A stretch of 64,000 nt of DNA from Paenibacillus_AB hodogayensis (GCF_039536325.1 NZ_BAAAYO010000001.1:1116001-1180000), one strand, 5' to 3'. Shown: positions 31,299 to 40,871, counted from the first letter of the stretch. Translations and numbers: made by a program. Notes: generated by a model from the sequence alone, not told the origin.

Positions 31299-34200
31299 AT
31301 GCGAAATGAGGGAAGCGTGTTGCTGGGACAGACGCCGTTTGGAAGAACCGTATTGATTTGCTTGGTCAGCCTTCTATTTTGTTCGCTCATCCCCCTCTCT
31401 GTCCTGTCGAATCCCGACAAAGCGGGGACTTCCTTGTACGTCCGCGAAGGGGTAATGGATCTCGGCACATGGAACCCTGATCGGGATAAAATCGTCAGAC
31501 TGGACGGTGAATGGGAATTTTATTGGGACCGGCTGTTGACCCCTGACGATTTTCGCCAGCAGTCGCTTCCTTCGGTTCCGGGGAACGTCGCGTACATGCA
31601 TGTTCCTTCAACGTGGAACGGGAATAACGTTGACGGCACTTCATTGCCGCCATATGGGGCAGCGACGTACCGCATGGTGCTGAAGCATCTTCCGTTCTCC
31701 GGGGTCTTCGCGTTGAAAAAGACGAATATCCGCTTTTCCAGCCGAATCTACGTAAACGGACAGGAGTTGCTGGAGGACGGGCTGCCTGCCCGTAACAAGC
31801 AATCGTATCGATCGGGAAACCGGCCCCAAATCGGTGTTTTTGCCTCCGATGGCGGAGAAGTCGAGATTGTCGTCCAGGTCGCCAACCACGATTATATTAA
31901 TGCGGGGATTGCGGTCTCGCTGATGTTCGGCAAACAATCGGACTTGCTGGAACAGCAGCAGAAAGAGCTGGCTCGCGAATTCGCCCTGCTGGCGATTCTA
32001 GGCACGCTTGCGCTCATTTATTTCATTTGCTTCGTTGTGGCAGCCATTTATCGTAAGAAGGATAACTCCCTTCTTCTGCTCGCCCTCATGTGTCTCATTT
32101 ACGGATTATATAACAGCTTGATGGGAGAACGGCCTTTCTTTCTGCTGGTGAGCGGGATTTCCTTCGAGGCGTTGTACAAATTCAAAGACGTCCTTTCCAT
32201 CGTCAGTTGCATGGTATTGGCTATCTTTTTCCATCATCAGCAAAAAAGCATCATTTCCTTGAAGCTGACGCAGATCGTATCGCTCGTACTGGGCGTTTTC
32301 GCTATGCTGATCCCGTTTCTGTCCATTGGTCAGTATACGATGATTCAGTATTACATCGTCGTTTTTTATTCCTTGTTGCAAATATGGCTGCTCGTAAAAG
32401 CCGGCTTCTTGTTTGTCGGAAGCGAGCAAGCGAATCGTTTGAAATCTTTGCTGCTTTACATGGCCGTACTGATGGTGAATATTTACTCGATTGATACGAT
32501 CTTGTTCGCGCTTGGCGTGATCGACAATATATGGGTTGGACGGTCCTGTATCATCATCCTGAACATCATCATGATCTTTCTCGTTGTTCTCCGTTTTTTT
32601 GAAGCCTACCATACGATTGATGAGATGAAGAACGAATTGCTGCGGCTGGATCGGATTAAGGATGAGTTTCTGTCAAATACGTCTCACGAATTGAGAACGC
32701 CTTTGAATGCGATGGTGAACATTTCGGAATCGCTGCTCAAAGGAGTGGGCGGTGAGGTTAACGAAGTGCAAGCGCAAAATTTATCGATTATTTGGAATAG
32801 CGGTCGAAGACTGACACATCTCGTCAACGAGCTGCTGGACTATTCCAAATTGAAGCATGGGGATATCCAGCTTCATCCAAGCGACTTGAATTTGGACGCC
32901 TATGTCGAATCGGTTATTCAGCTTCATCGCTTTCTGCTTACGGGAACTGGAACGAAGCTCGTCAATCGAGTACCGGAGCACCTTCCTCCCATCTATGCGG
33001 ACGGCAACCGACTCATTCAAATTTTGCATAATTTGATCGGCAATGCGATCAAGTTTTGCGACGAGGGCGTTGTAGAGGTGAGCGCTGTCGGGATTGGAGA
33101 ATGGGTTGAGGTCACGGTCAGCGATACCGGCATCGGTATCGATCCGCATATGCAGGAACGGATCTTCATGGATTACGAGCAAGGGGAGCATGTCGGAACG
33201 TCTCGCTATGGCGGAACCGGCCTCGGATTGGGCATTACGAAACGGCTGGTGGAGCTGCATGGAGGACAAATTCATGTGAGTTCAAGTCCCGGACATGGGT
33301 CGACATTTACGTTCACGCTTCCCCTGGCCTCCACAGAACAGGAACTTGACGGCACAGAGAAGCTGCCGACGATCGAGGAAGTATTCCCTCCGCATGTCGG
33401 CAAGCCGCCGTATTGGGCGTATCCGCTGACCATTGAGGGCGAGAAGCAGGAACCGATCTTGGTTGTGGACGATGACTCGGGCAATTTGCAAAGCATGATC
33501 AATCTGTTCAAGCTGGAAGGTCATACGATCATTGTCGCCAATCGCGGGGAGCTTGCCCTTCAACTGCTCTCCTCTCGTCACGATCTGTATCTCGTCGTAT
33601 TGGACATTACGATGCCCGACTTGTCCGGATTCGAGGTGCTCAAGCGAATCCGCGAACGATTTTCGCTATTCGAGCTTCCGGTCCTGATGTTGACGGCAAG
33701 AAGCCGAAGCGAGGATATTCGTCTGGCGCTGGAACTCGGGGCGAACGATTTTGTCGGTAAGCCGTTCGAGTCCGAGGAGTTGATGGCCCGCGTGAAAAGC
33801 TTATTGCGATTGAAATCGTCCGTTAAGCTGGCACGGGATGCGGAAATCGCCTTTCTACGCTCGCAAATCAAGCCGCACTTTCTGTACAATGTGCTGACGG
33901 CTATCGCCGAACTATGTGTGACCAATTCGAGTCGGGCGGAGGAAGTTACGCTGCAGTTATCGAGCTATTTGCGCAACAGCTTCGATTTCAAGCAGTTGGA
34001 CGCCATGACGACGCTTGAAAGCGAGCTGGAATTGGTCAAGTCTTATGTCGCGATCGAGCAAGCCCGCTTCGGTCCCCGCCTGCAAGTGGAATATGAGGTG
34101 GACGCGAATCCGCATCTGCTAATTCCTCCGTTGATTATTCAGCCGCTGGTGGAAAATGCGATTCGGCACGGTGTAAGAGCCCACTCCAAAGGGGGCAAGG

Positions 34201-34457
34201 TGACGATTTCTGTCAAGGAGCAGGTCGACGGTATGGTCGCCCTATGCATCGAAGACGATGGCAGAGGAATGAGCGATTCGAAGCTGCATGCTGTTCTGAA
34301 TCCGGATAACGCGGCGAAGGGCATCGGGCTTTGGAACATCACCCGGCGTCTGAGACTGCTTTACGGTACGGATATGCGGATTGCAAGCAAGGAAGGCCAA
34401 GGAACCTGCATCGAGATCGTAATTCCCGCGAAACTATCTTTACGCAAGGAGGTCTAA
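31299..34457 (+). CDS. hybrid sensor histidine kinase with two kinase modules and a receiver
   Basis: Membrane sensor of 1052 residues. Order: N-terminal signal/anchor; extracellular 7TMR-DISM-type beta-sandwich (about 60-210, LDGEWEFYWDRLLTPDDF); seven membrane spans (about 225-440); HisKA with phospho-acceptor H463 (NTSHELRTP); HATPase with GTGLGLGITKRLVELHGG; receiver domain with D769 (VVLDITMPDLSGF); then a second, LytS/YesM-type kinase core with H860 (QIKPHFLYN) and a second ATPase (GIGLWNITRRL). It could both autophosphorylate and relay internally. The response-regulator gene begins four bases after its stop. Confidence 0.9.
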   Translation: MRNEGSVLLGQTPFGRTVLICLVSLLFCSLIPLSVLSNPDKAGTSLYVREGVMDLGTWNPDRDKIVRLDGEWEFYWDRLLTPDDFRQQSLPSVPGNVAYMHVPSTWNGNNVDGTSLPPYGAATYRMVLKHLPFSGVFALKKTNIRFSSRIYVNGQELLEDGLPARNKQSYRSGNRPQIGVFASDGGEVEIVVQVANHDYINAGIAVSLMFGKQSDLLEQQQKELAREFALLAILGTLALIYFICFVVAAIYRKKDNSLLLLALMCLIYGLYNSLMGERPFFLLVSGISFEALYKFKDVLSIVSCMVLAIFFHHQQKSIISLKLTQIVSLVLGVFAMLIPFLSIGQYTMIQYYIVVFYSLLQIWLLVKAGFLFVGSEQANRLKSLLLYMAVLMVNIYSIDTILFALGVIDNIWVGRSCIIILNIIMIFLVVLRFFEAYHTIDEMKNELLRLDRIKDEFLSNTSHELRTPLNAMVNISESLLKGVGGEVNEVQAQNLSIIWNSGRRLTHLVNELLDYSKLKHGDIQLHPSDLNLDAYVESVIQLHRFLLTGTGTKLVNRVPEHLPPIYADGNRLIQILHNLIGNAIKFCDEGVVEVSAVGIGEWVEVTVSDTGIGIDPHMQERIFMDYEQGEHVGTSRYGGTGLGLGITKRLVELHGGQIHVSSSPGHGSTFTFTLPLASTEQELDGTEKLPTIEEVFPPHVGKPPYWAYPLTIEGEKQEPILVVDDDSGNLQSMINLFKLEGHTIIVANRGELALQLLSSRHDLYLVVLDITMPDLSGFEVLKRIRERFSLFELPVLMLTARSRSEDIRLALELGANDFVGKPFESEELMARVKSLLRLKSSVKLARDAEIAFLRSQIKPHFLYNVLTAIAELCVTNSSRAEEVTLQLSSYLRNSFDFKQLDAMTTLESELELVKSYVAIEQARFGPRLQVEYEVDANPHLLIPPLIIQPLVENAIRHGVRAHSKGGKVTISVKEQVDGMVALCIEDDGRGMSDSKLHAVLNPDNAAKGIGLWNITRRLRLLYGTDMRIASKEGQGTCIEIVIPAKLSLRKEV

Positions 34458-34460
34458 CGT

Positions 34461-35558
34461 ATGCTCAGAATTATAGTGGTGGACGACGAGGAATTACCGA
34501 TGATGCGATTGAAACGTTTATTAACCGAAATCAGCGAACATAGCGAAATTGCAACGTTCCTCGACCCGCTCGATGCGTATGATTATGCCCGATCGCATCG
34601 TGTCGATATTGCATTTCTGGATATTTCCATGCCGGATGTGAACGGAATGAAGCTGGCGGGCTTGCTGGTGGACATCCACCCGAACATAGAGTTCATCTTC
34701 GTAACCGGCTTCGACGAGTATGCGGTTAGAGCTTTCGAGATCAATGCGCTGGATTACATCATGAAGCCGGTTACGATCGAACGGTTGACCGTCACGATGG
34801 AGAAGATCCGACGAGTGCACCGCCCTGTCGTTGCGGGGGCGGATTTGGAGGTTCATCTGTTCGGCGGGATGCGCATCCACTATCAAGGTGCAGGAGGCGG
34901 GCGAGAACTCCTGAAACTGCGAAGCCCGAAGACGGAAGAACTATTCGCATTTCTGATCTGCAAACGAACGGTAAGCCGAGAGGAAATCATAGATATGCTG
35001 TGGAGCGGCTTGTTGCCGGATAAAGCTTGGAAAAACTTGAATTCCACGCTCTACTATATTCGCAAGGCCATTGATGCAAGCAATTGCTCGTGCGAAATCA
35101 CGACAATGGGAGACGAGATCCGACTGCATACGGACGGACTTTATTGCGATCTGTATGAATTCGAACGATTATGGAAGGAGATCAGGCACACATCTGAGCG
35201 CAATGCCGACTTGCTTGAGCGGGCAGCAGCTTTGTATACCGGGCCATTGCTGCAAGGAAAATCATGCGAATGGGCTATTCCGTATATCCGGCATTCGGAG
35301 AAGCAATACATGGAACTGCTGGAGCTATTGGCCCAGCATTATCGCGAGTGCCACCAGCCCATACGCGCCTTGCATTATTATAGCGAAATCGTAAAACTGG
35401 ACGGGACCCGCGAGGACATCCACGTGGAACTGATACGGGTGCTCGTGGAGCTTGGGAGAAAGCATGAAGCGACGAGGCAGTATCAACAATTGGAGGAGAT
35501 GCTGCTGCGCGAGCTGGATGTGAGACCCGATCCGAAAATAAAAGAGATGTTGTTGTAA
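34461..35558 (+). CDS. SARP-type response regulator (receiver + BTAD)
   Basis: 365 residues. Receiver domain 1-115: acidic pocket D8-D9, phospho-acceptor D54 (IAFLDISMPDVNG), switch T82 and K102 (YIMKP). A winged-helix DNA-binding domain follows at about 135-215 (LRSPKTEELFAFLICKRTVS), then a bacterial transcriptional-activation (BTAD, TPR-like) domain to the end (EIVKLDGTREDIHVELIRVL). It is the obvious partner of the upstream hybrid kinase. Targets are unknown; the nearest gene downstream on the same strand is 1.3 kb away. Confidence 0.9.
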   Translation: MLRIIVVDDEELPMMRLKRLLTEISEHSEIATFLDPLDAYDYARSHRVDIAFLDISMPDVNGMKLAGLLVDIHPNIEFIFVTGFDEYAVRAFEINALDYIMKPVTIERLTVTMEKIRRVHRPVVAGADLEVHLFGGMRIHYQGAGGGRELLKLRSPKTEELFAFLICKRTVSREEIIDMLWSGLLPDKAWKNLNSTLYYIRKAIDASNCSCEITTMGDEIRLHTDGLYCDLYEFERLWKEIRHTSERNADLLERAAALYTGPLLQGKSCEWAIPYIRHSEKQYMELLELLAQHYRECHQPIRALHYYSEIVKLDGTREDIHVELIRVLVELGRKHEATRQYQQLEEMLLRELDVRPDPKIKEMLL

Positions 35559-35576
35559 GCACAGCGACGGCGGCCT

Positions 35577-35600
35577 AAGGGAGCCCGAAGGGCCCCCTTT
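35577..35600. terminator. terminator between the response regulator and ldh
   Basis: AAGGG(A)GCCC, GAAG loop, GGCCCCCTT, then TTAT. Two genes converge here. Confidence 0.6.
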
Positions 35601-35623
35601 ATATTCACGTTCAACTCAACCGT

Positions 35624-36544
35624 TCAATTCTCTAACGCGATCGACCCGATCAAGCCCTTCAGCTTATCGGCCGAACGCTGCAGCAGCACCTTCTCGTCCG
35701 CGGACAGCTTCAGCTCCAGAACCTCTCTTACGCCCTGCCGGTCGACAATGCAAGGAACGCCGAGGAATACGTCGGAAATGCCGTGATAGTCGACGAGCCT
35801 CGTGGATACGTTCAGAACGGCGCCCTCGTCCCGTAAAATGGCTGTGCAAATCCGGTCGAGCGCAAGCGCGATCGCGTAATAGGTGGCGCCCTTGGCGCTA
35901 ATGATTTGATAAGCGGCATCCCGCGTATTCGCAAATATGTCCTCTTTGTCCTCTTCGCCGATGTCCAGCTCCGTTCCCGCCACATTGGCCAGGCTCCATA
36001 CCGGAAGCTCGGAATCTCCGTGCTCCCCGACGATATGGGCATGCACGCTGCGCGGATCGATATCCAGACGTTTGCCGATCAAATAACGGAATCTGGCGCT
36101 GTCCAGCAGCGTTCCGGACCCGATGACGCGCTTGGCCGGCCATGCCGACTTTTTCCACGTAAAATAGCTCATAATATCGACCGGATTGGAAGCGATGAGT
36201 AAAATACCGTGTTCGTTATGCTTCAATACCTCGCTGACAATATCATCGAAAATCGAGACGTTCCGCCTCAGCAGATCGATGCGGGATTCCCCTTCCTTCT
36301 GCGCGGCCCCAGCGGCGATCACGATAATATCCGCCTCCCGGCAATCCTCGTACGTGCCCGCCCAAAGCTTGCACCCTCCGACAAAAGGCATGCCGTGATT
36401 CATATCCAGCGCGTCTCCGACAGCTTTCTGATGGTTCGCGTCGACCAGCACAAGCTCGTCGGCACGGTTTCTGAGCAGCAGCGTATAGGCGGTAGTCGAA
36501 CCGACCGCCCCGGCCCCGATGATGACAATTCTCGTTTTTTTCAT
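35624..36544 (-). CDS. ldh: L-lactate dehydrogenase
   Basis: NAD-dependent reduction of pyruvate to L-lactate, cytoplasmic, 306 residues. NAD loop GAGAVGS at 10-16, substrate-deciding Q82 (AAGAAQKEGE; malate enzymes have Arg here), R151, and catalytic H175 (VGEHGDSELP). ATG after GGGAGGAAAAG. It is single-copy in the window and transcribed alone; no clear Rex site was seen upstream. Confidence 0.95.
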   Translation of the reverse strand: MKKTRIVIIGAGAVGSTTAYTLLLRNRADELVLVDANHQKAVGDALDMNHGMPFVGGCKLWAGTYEDCREADIIVIAAGAAQKEGESRIDLLRRNVSIFDDIVSEVLKHNEHGILLIASNPVDIMSYFTWKKSAWPAKRVIGSGTLLDSARFRYLIGKRLDIDPRSVHAHIVGEHGDSELPVWSLANVAGTELDIGEEDKEDIFANTRDAAYQIISAKGATYYAIALALDRICTAILRDEGAVLNVSTRLVDYHGISDVFLGVPCIVDRQGVREVLELKLSADEKVLLQRSADKLKGLIGSIALEN

Positions 36545-36768
36545 TCTCTTTTCCTCCCGTCATATCTCTCTATTTCATGAATCCATAATAATACATAAAG
36601 TCAGCGGAATGAATACTCGAAAGAAACGATCGCCGAGCTTAAAATGAAAAGATGTTATCTTATTCCTGCTTTCCGCATTGCAAGCGAATATTCCGGCCTT
36701 CTTGGGCTTACCGTTTACCGCACTTACGGTGGGTCATTGGCGATGAGGTCGGCACAACACTCCAACCC

Positions 36769-36797
36769 TTGACAAGTGAGGTTTACTACAATAAACT
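36769..36797 (+). promoter_or_regulatory. promoter of the BlaI/M56 operon
   Basis: TTGACA at 36769-36774, 17-bp spacer, TAAACT at 36792-36797. The first operator dyad (36781-36796) covers the spacer and most of the -10. Confidence 0.75.
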
Positions 36798-36825
36798 CTT
36801 TTTAAGAAGGTTTATAGCGGTAAAC
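36781..36825 (+). promoter_or_regulatory. two operator dyads for the BlaI-type repressor
   Basis: GTTTACTACAATAAAC (36781-36796) and GTTTATAGCGGTAAAC (36810-36825) share arms GTTTA/TAAAC with 6-bp centres, 29 bp apart. Position over the -10 and just downstream is classic for Bla/Mec-type autorepression. Confidence 0.75.
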
Positions 36826-36845
36826 TCACTAGGAGGACAATCCGA

Positions 36846-37205
36846 ATGGAATCGTACAAACTGTTCGATGCCGAATACAAATTCGCATGCCTGATTTGGG
36901 ATCATGAACCCATTAATTCTACAGATCTTGTCAAGCTAAGCCAGACCAAGCTTGGCTGGAAAAAGTCCACGACCTATACCGTCCTAAGAAAGCTGTGTGA
37001 GCGGGGCATCCTCAGGAACGAGGACGCAACGGTCACTGCAATGGTCAAGAAAACCGATGCGTTGAAATACGAAAGTCAGACGGTGGTTGCCAAAGCTTTC
37101 AACGGATCTTTGCCGCAGTTTTTAACCGCTTTTCTGGGCGATAAGAAGCTGTCTGAGAGGGAAGCTAAGGAGTTGAAGCGGATTATTGAGGAGGCGACCG
37201 AATGA
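36846..37205 (+). CDS. BlaI/MecI/CopY-family repressor
   Basis: 119 residues. N-terminal winged helix (EYKFACLIWDHEPINSTDLV, GWKKSTTYTVLRKLCERGIL) and a C-terminal dimerisation helix region (LPQFLTAFLGDKKLSEREAK). ATG after AGGAGG. It overlaps the M56 peptidase gene by four bases (ATGA). It would bind the two dyads in its own promoter and be removed when the partner peptidase is activated. Confidence 0.92.
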   Translation: MESYKLFDAEYKFACLIWDHEPINSTDLVKLSQTKLGWKKSTTYTVLRKLCERGILRNEDATVTAMVKKTDALKYESQTVVAKAFNGSLPQFLTAFLGDKKLSEREAKELKRIIEEATE

Positions 37206-38632
37206 CGAGCCTTTTTCTTATGATCCTCAATATGAGCGTAACGGCAAGCTACGTGGCGCTTGCGGTAATCATAGCAAGACTTCTTTTGAGGCGCGTTCCT
37301 AAACTATTTTCCTATATGCTATGGTCGGTCGTAGCCATCAGACTGGTCTTCCCCGTCACCTTCACTTCAGACTTCAGTATATTGCGGCTGGCTCAGCCTC
37401 AGACCAAAACCGGCACAGGCTTCATGGAGCTTGTACCGCAGAATATGGGGATGCAGAAAATTCCGGTCGTGGAGGCTGCAATAAGAGAGATGACTCCCCT
37501 GACAAGCGCCAATCCGCTACCATTCATCCTATGGATCGGAAGTATCATCTGGATAACAGGCGCGGCCCTTCTCCTTCTTTCCAGCGTCGCTTCGTACTTG
37601 AACATGTTGTCCAAAGTCCGGACGGCGACACTCGTCAAGGACCATATTTTTGAGACGGACCGGATTTCCACACCTTTTGTTTGCGGTTTTCTCAAGCCGA
37701 AAATATACATTCCGACCGGCTTAAGCGAGCATGAGCTGTCTTATATTTTAATGCACGAGCAGACGCATATCACGAGACGGGATTATCTAATAAAACCTTT
37801 TGCATTTGTGCTGCTTATCGTCCACTGGTTTAATCCGTTGATGTGGCTGTCTTATGCGCTCATGAGCAAAGACATGGAAATGTCCTGCGATGAGCGTGTC
37901 GTGAACAAAATGGGCGACCGGATCAAAAAAAGCTACTCCACCACCTTGCTATCGCTTTCCGCAAGCAGAAGCGGGTTGCTAACCGGTAGTCCGCTCGCTT
38001 TCGGAGAGAGTCATGTGAAGGCCAGAATAAAAAATATTCTTTCTTATCGCCGGCCCTCTTCCTGGACGGTCGCAGGCTCTATGCTCGTTATTGCAGCCCT
38101 GATTGTAGGATGCACAACCAATCCGAAGCCTTTCCAGCCAATCTCGCAGCCTCCCTTGCAGCTATTGCACTCGGGATATCATATGGATAAGCTGATGAAC
38201 AACAAAACGCTTTACGTGGGTAACCATATAAAGGTTGGCGGTCTCGTTGGCGGAATGCCCAAGCCGGCGGGTGTGGAGGTCAATGGACTTGAGCTTCAAA
38301 CAACAGCTCAGCCTTACGGAGTGACCATCCATTATATAATGAATGACGCGACTGATGTGTCAGTAGATGGAGCAATACGAGGTGAAGCTTTTTATCGCAA
38401 TTCCATTCTGCTCTTAAGCCTGATTGATAACGTAGGCAGTATAACTCATTCGATTGTAGACACCACGGGTCGATATGACGGCGCGGTCTATAGCTTCACG
38501 TACACTCGAGACGAGGCCGACAAACTGCTTGAAGAGGATGTCCGGCATTATGGTTCGGACGAAACAAGCTTGCGGCAATTGATCGATCGTGTAAACAGTC
38601 TATCCTTAAAAGAAGCCGGTAACACCATCTAA
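37202..38632 (+). CDS. M56 (BlaR1-like) membrane metallopeptidase with C-terminal DUF4825-like domain
   Basis: 476 residues. Membrane spans at about 5-30, 35-52, 105-130 and 200-222; zinc motif H185-E-Q-T-H189 with distal acidic SCDERV (228-233). A fourth main span (WTVAGSMLVIAALIVG) leads to an extracellular domain of about 155 residues (NKTLYVGNHIKVGGLVGGMP, VTIHYIMND), which is DUF4825-like and not a penicillin-binding domain. It should therefore sense something other than beta-lactam by acylation. It is coupled to the repressor gene. Confidence 0.85.
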   Translation: MTSLFLMILNMSVTASYVALAVIIARLLLRRVPKLFSYMLWSVVAIRLVFPVTFTSDFSILRLAQPQTKTGTGFMELVPQNMGMQKIPVVEAAIREMTPLTSANPLPFILWIGSIIWITGAALLLLSSVASYLNMLSKVRTATLVKDHIFETDRISTPFVCGFLKPKIYIPTGLSEHELSYILMHEQTHITRRDYLIKPFAFVLLIVHWFNPLMWLSYALMSKDMEMSCDERVVNKMGDRIKKSYSTTLLSLSASRSGLLTGSPLAFGESHVKARIKNILSYRRPSSWTVAGSMLVIAALIVGCTTNPKPFQPISQPPLQLLHSGYHMDKLMNNKTLYVGNHIKVGGLVGGMPKPAGVEVNGLELQTTAQPYGVTIHYIMNDATDVSVDGAIRGEAFYRNSILLLSLIDNVGSITHSIVDTTGRYDGAVYSFTYTRDEADKLLEEDVRHYGSDETSLRQLIDRVNSLSLKEAGNTI

Positions 38633-38642
38633 TGAAAAGTTC

Positions 38643-38669
38643 ATCCCCCATTCGGGGGGTTTTTTTTTA
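38643..38669 (+). terminator. terminator of the BlaI/M56 operon
   Basis: CCCCC and GGGGG arms with a short loop, directly followed by a nine-base T-run. Confidence 0.8.
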
Positions 38670-38729
38670 TTCGAAATAGACTTAAAGTAGATATACAATG
38701 GGGAAAATTTACAAGGAGATGCTACTAGC

Positions 38730-39383
38730 ATGAAATACAGGGGACGCTTCATCTCTTTACTGGTTGTCGTGACCAGTTCTCTCGGTTTATTACTTTATAA
38801 CTATGTATTTCATGGATTCTTGGATATGATTTATGTGATTGCCACAGTCTGCTTCTTAGCTATAGGTTGGGGAATGGGTAAACAATACGACGAGGTTAAG
38901 TATCTTTCCGAAAAAGATTTATTGACCGAAAGCTACAATCGCAGATTCTTGGCTACTATTTTCCCTAAACTGAAACAGTTGTCCGACAAAAAATCCCGGA
39001 AACTAATCATTCTCTTAATCGATGTCGATAATTTCAAATCAATCAACGATCAATACAATCATTCCATGGGCGATTTTGTCCTGCAGCGGATTTCTATTGT
39101 CCTAAAGAATTTGTTCAGAGTCACAGATTATATTGTTAGATGGGGAGGCGATGAATTTTTGATTCTTGTTCCGAATCCGGACGAGTCTTGGATCAATCAA
39201 CCGCAAGACCGTCTGCGTCTTGAATATAAGTCCTTATCGAAAATGATATCCATGGATGTTACCGTTTCCATCGGTTACGCCATCTATCCGGATGAGGGTA
39301 CGGAACTGAAAGATCTGATCGAGATTGCGGATCGTAAGATGTACAGGGACAAGTATGACAAAAACTACGCTCAACACCTTTGA
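38730..39383 (+). CDS. membrane-bound diguanylate cyclase (GGDEF)
   Basis: 217 residues. Two N-terminal membrane helices (ISLLVVVTSSLGLLLYNYVF, FLDMIYVIATVCFLAIGWGM) and a GGDEF domain (about 65-215). The active site is intact (VRWGGDEFLIL), as is the inhibitory I-site RVTD exactly five residues before GGDEF, so c-di-GMP synthesis with product inhibition is expected. ATG after AAGGAG. A c-di-GMP phosphodiesterase-type gene follows by 22 bp. Confidence 0.92.
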   Translation: MKYRGRFISLLVVVTSSLGLLLYNYVFHGFLDMIYVIATVCFLAIGWGMGKQYDEVKYLSEKDLLTESYNRRFLATIFPKLKQLSDKKSRKLIILLIDVDNFKSINDQYNHSMGDFVLQRISIVLKNLFRVTDYIVRWGGDEFLILVPNPDESWINQPQDRLRLEYKSLSKMISMDVTVSIGYAIYPDEGTELKDLIEIADRKMYRDKYDKNYAQHL

Positions 39384-39405
39384 ACATTTGTGAGAGGAAT
39401 GGGAT

Positions 39406-40404
39406 ATGGACGAATATATAGGCAAAATCGCCAAACACGATATTACGAACTCGAACGGGACAGTCCTCGTTCCCGCAAAAACAAAAATAACGGAAGAACA
39501 TGTCCATTTATTAAGAAATCATGTCGTCGATCCTTCCTTAATTCCTTTTATAACCGGGGATGATCAGGAATTCAGGCGATCTATGAAGCGAACTGTCGAT
39601 ACGTCAAAGGAATTGTTTCATTCCATCGAGAGTTCTCGTAAAGTTCCGCTTTTGGAAATCAGGCAAAAGATTTTGCCATTCGTTCAGCAAGCGGCGGCAT
39701 ATTCCAATGTTTTTCAATTATTTGAATCGGTTAAGGCAACCGACGAGTACACCTATCAGCATAATATCGCCGTCGGCATTATCTCTACGCTAATAGGCAG
39801 ATGGATGAGTTTGACGGAGTCGGACATTTCCATCCTTTCCCTGGCAGCGACATTGCATGATGTCGGAAAAGTTAAAATTCCGGTTGAAATATTGAATAAG
39901 CCCGGGAAGCTGTCGAACGACGAATACGCCCTAGTGAAAAAACATACCGTATACGGATATGAGCTGTTGAAGGAAACGATCGGATTGAATCCGCGCATCC
40001 CTCTCGCCGCCTTGCAGCACCATGAACGAAATGACGGCAAAGGGTATCCCTTTGGCCTCAAAGAGGACAAGATCCATTTGTTCAGTAAAATTGTAGCGGT
40101 CGCGGATATTTTTCATGCCATGTCCTCGAAACGTCCATACCACCATCCCCTATCCTTCCATGAAATTGTCATTCAGATGAGGAAGGGGATTTTCGGAGAA
40201 TTGGACCCGAACATCGTTACGGTGTTTCTGGATAATATCATGAGGAAAATCGTTGGGGAACGTGTCGTATTAACCGATGGCCGAGTTGGCGATGTCGTTT
40301 ACTTGAATCCGCATCATCTGGAATCCCCGCTGATTAAAACCGGCGATGAGTTTATCGACCTAAGCAAGCGCAATGACCTCCATATTAAAGAAATACATAT
40401 TTGA
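39406..40404 (+). CDS. HD-GYP domain phosphodiesterase
   Basis: 332 residues, cytoplasmic. The N-terminal 110 residues are a divergent sensing region. The HD-GYP domain has AATLHDVGKVKIPVEILNKP and HHERNDGKGYPFGL, with further metal ligands (YQHN, KKHTVYG) in place. It should hydrolyse c-di-GMP. It lies directly after the diguanylate cyclase, giving a matched synthesis and breakdown pair in one transcript. Confidence 0.92.
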   Translation: MDEYIGKIAKHDITNSNGTVLVPAKTKITEEHVHLLRNHVVDPSLIPFITGDDQEFRRSMKRTVDTSKELFHSIESSRKVPLLEIRQKILPFVQQAAAYSNVFQLFESVKATDEYTYQHNIAVGIISTLIGRWMSLTESDISILSLAATLHDVGKVKIPVEILNKPGKLSNDEYALVKKHTVYGYELLKETIGLNPRIPLAALQHHERNDGKGYPFGLKEDKIHLFSKIVAVADIFHAMSSKRPYHHPLSFHEIVIQMRKGIFGELDPNIVTVFLDNIMRKIVGERVVLTDGRVGDVVYLNPHHLESPLIKTGDEFIDLSKRNDLHIKEIHI

Positions 40405-40448
40405 GGAGCCAAATCTCCACATGGTTTGAGGTCTTCTCACATAGAAAA

Positions 40449-40489
40449 AATAATCGCCTTGCCCATATTCACTGGGCAGGGCGATTATT
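40449..40489. terminator. terminator after the HD-GYP gene
   Basis: AATAATCGCCTTGCCC and GGGCAGGGCGATTATT pair with one mismatch across a 9-nt loop. Confidence 0.75.
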
Positions 40490-40562
40490 ACGTTTTGCTT
40501 CAATGGTTGGAAGGAGATCGGTGGATCTGCGAGCACAATGCCGGAGAGAATGTCGTATAATA

Positions 40563-40591
40563 TTGACAATAAGTTAAAAATAAATTACGAT
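40563..40591 (+). promoter_or_regulatory. promoter of the XRE/membrane pair
   Basis: TTGACA at 40563, 17-bp spacer, TACGAT at 40586-40591. Two imperfect 20-bp AT-rich direct repeats built on GTTAAAAATA lie within and just after the promoter (40573 and 40593), a likely binding site for the encoded XRE protein. Confidence 0.6.
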
Positions 40592-40642
40592 ATGTTAAAA
40601 ATATATTACATTTCGTTTGAGGATAGGCGGTGACCCCATGTA

Positions 40643-40855
40643 ATGAATAAAAACGGCGAACTGATCAATACCATTCCCGTTCTCAGAGCTGAAAAGAAAT
40701 GGTCCCAGCAAGAATTGGCCAATCAAGTTGGAGTTAGCAGACAGACCATCGCCTCTATCGAGGCAAACCGTTATAACCCTTCTTTAATTTTGGCGTTTGA
40801 AATCGCCTCTGTTTTTGGAAAAGAAATTCACGAAGTGTTTCAATACAAATTGTAA
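40643..40855 (+). CDS. small XRE-family regulator
   Basis: 70 residues, essentially one helix-turn-helix domain: WSQQELANQVGVSRQTIASI, EANRYNPSLILAFEIASVFG, KEIHEVFQY. This is the YozG/Cro-like type often found before a membrane protein. Seventeen bases separate it from the next gene. The ribosome binding site is weak (AGGCGGTGA). Confidence 0.85.
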   Translation: MNKNGELINTIPVLRAEKKWSQQELANQVGVSRQTIASIEANRYNPSLILAFEIASVFGKEIHEVFQYKL

Positions 40856-40871
40856 AACAGGAGGTCGTACA

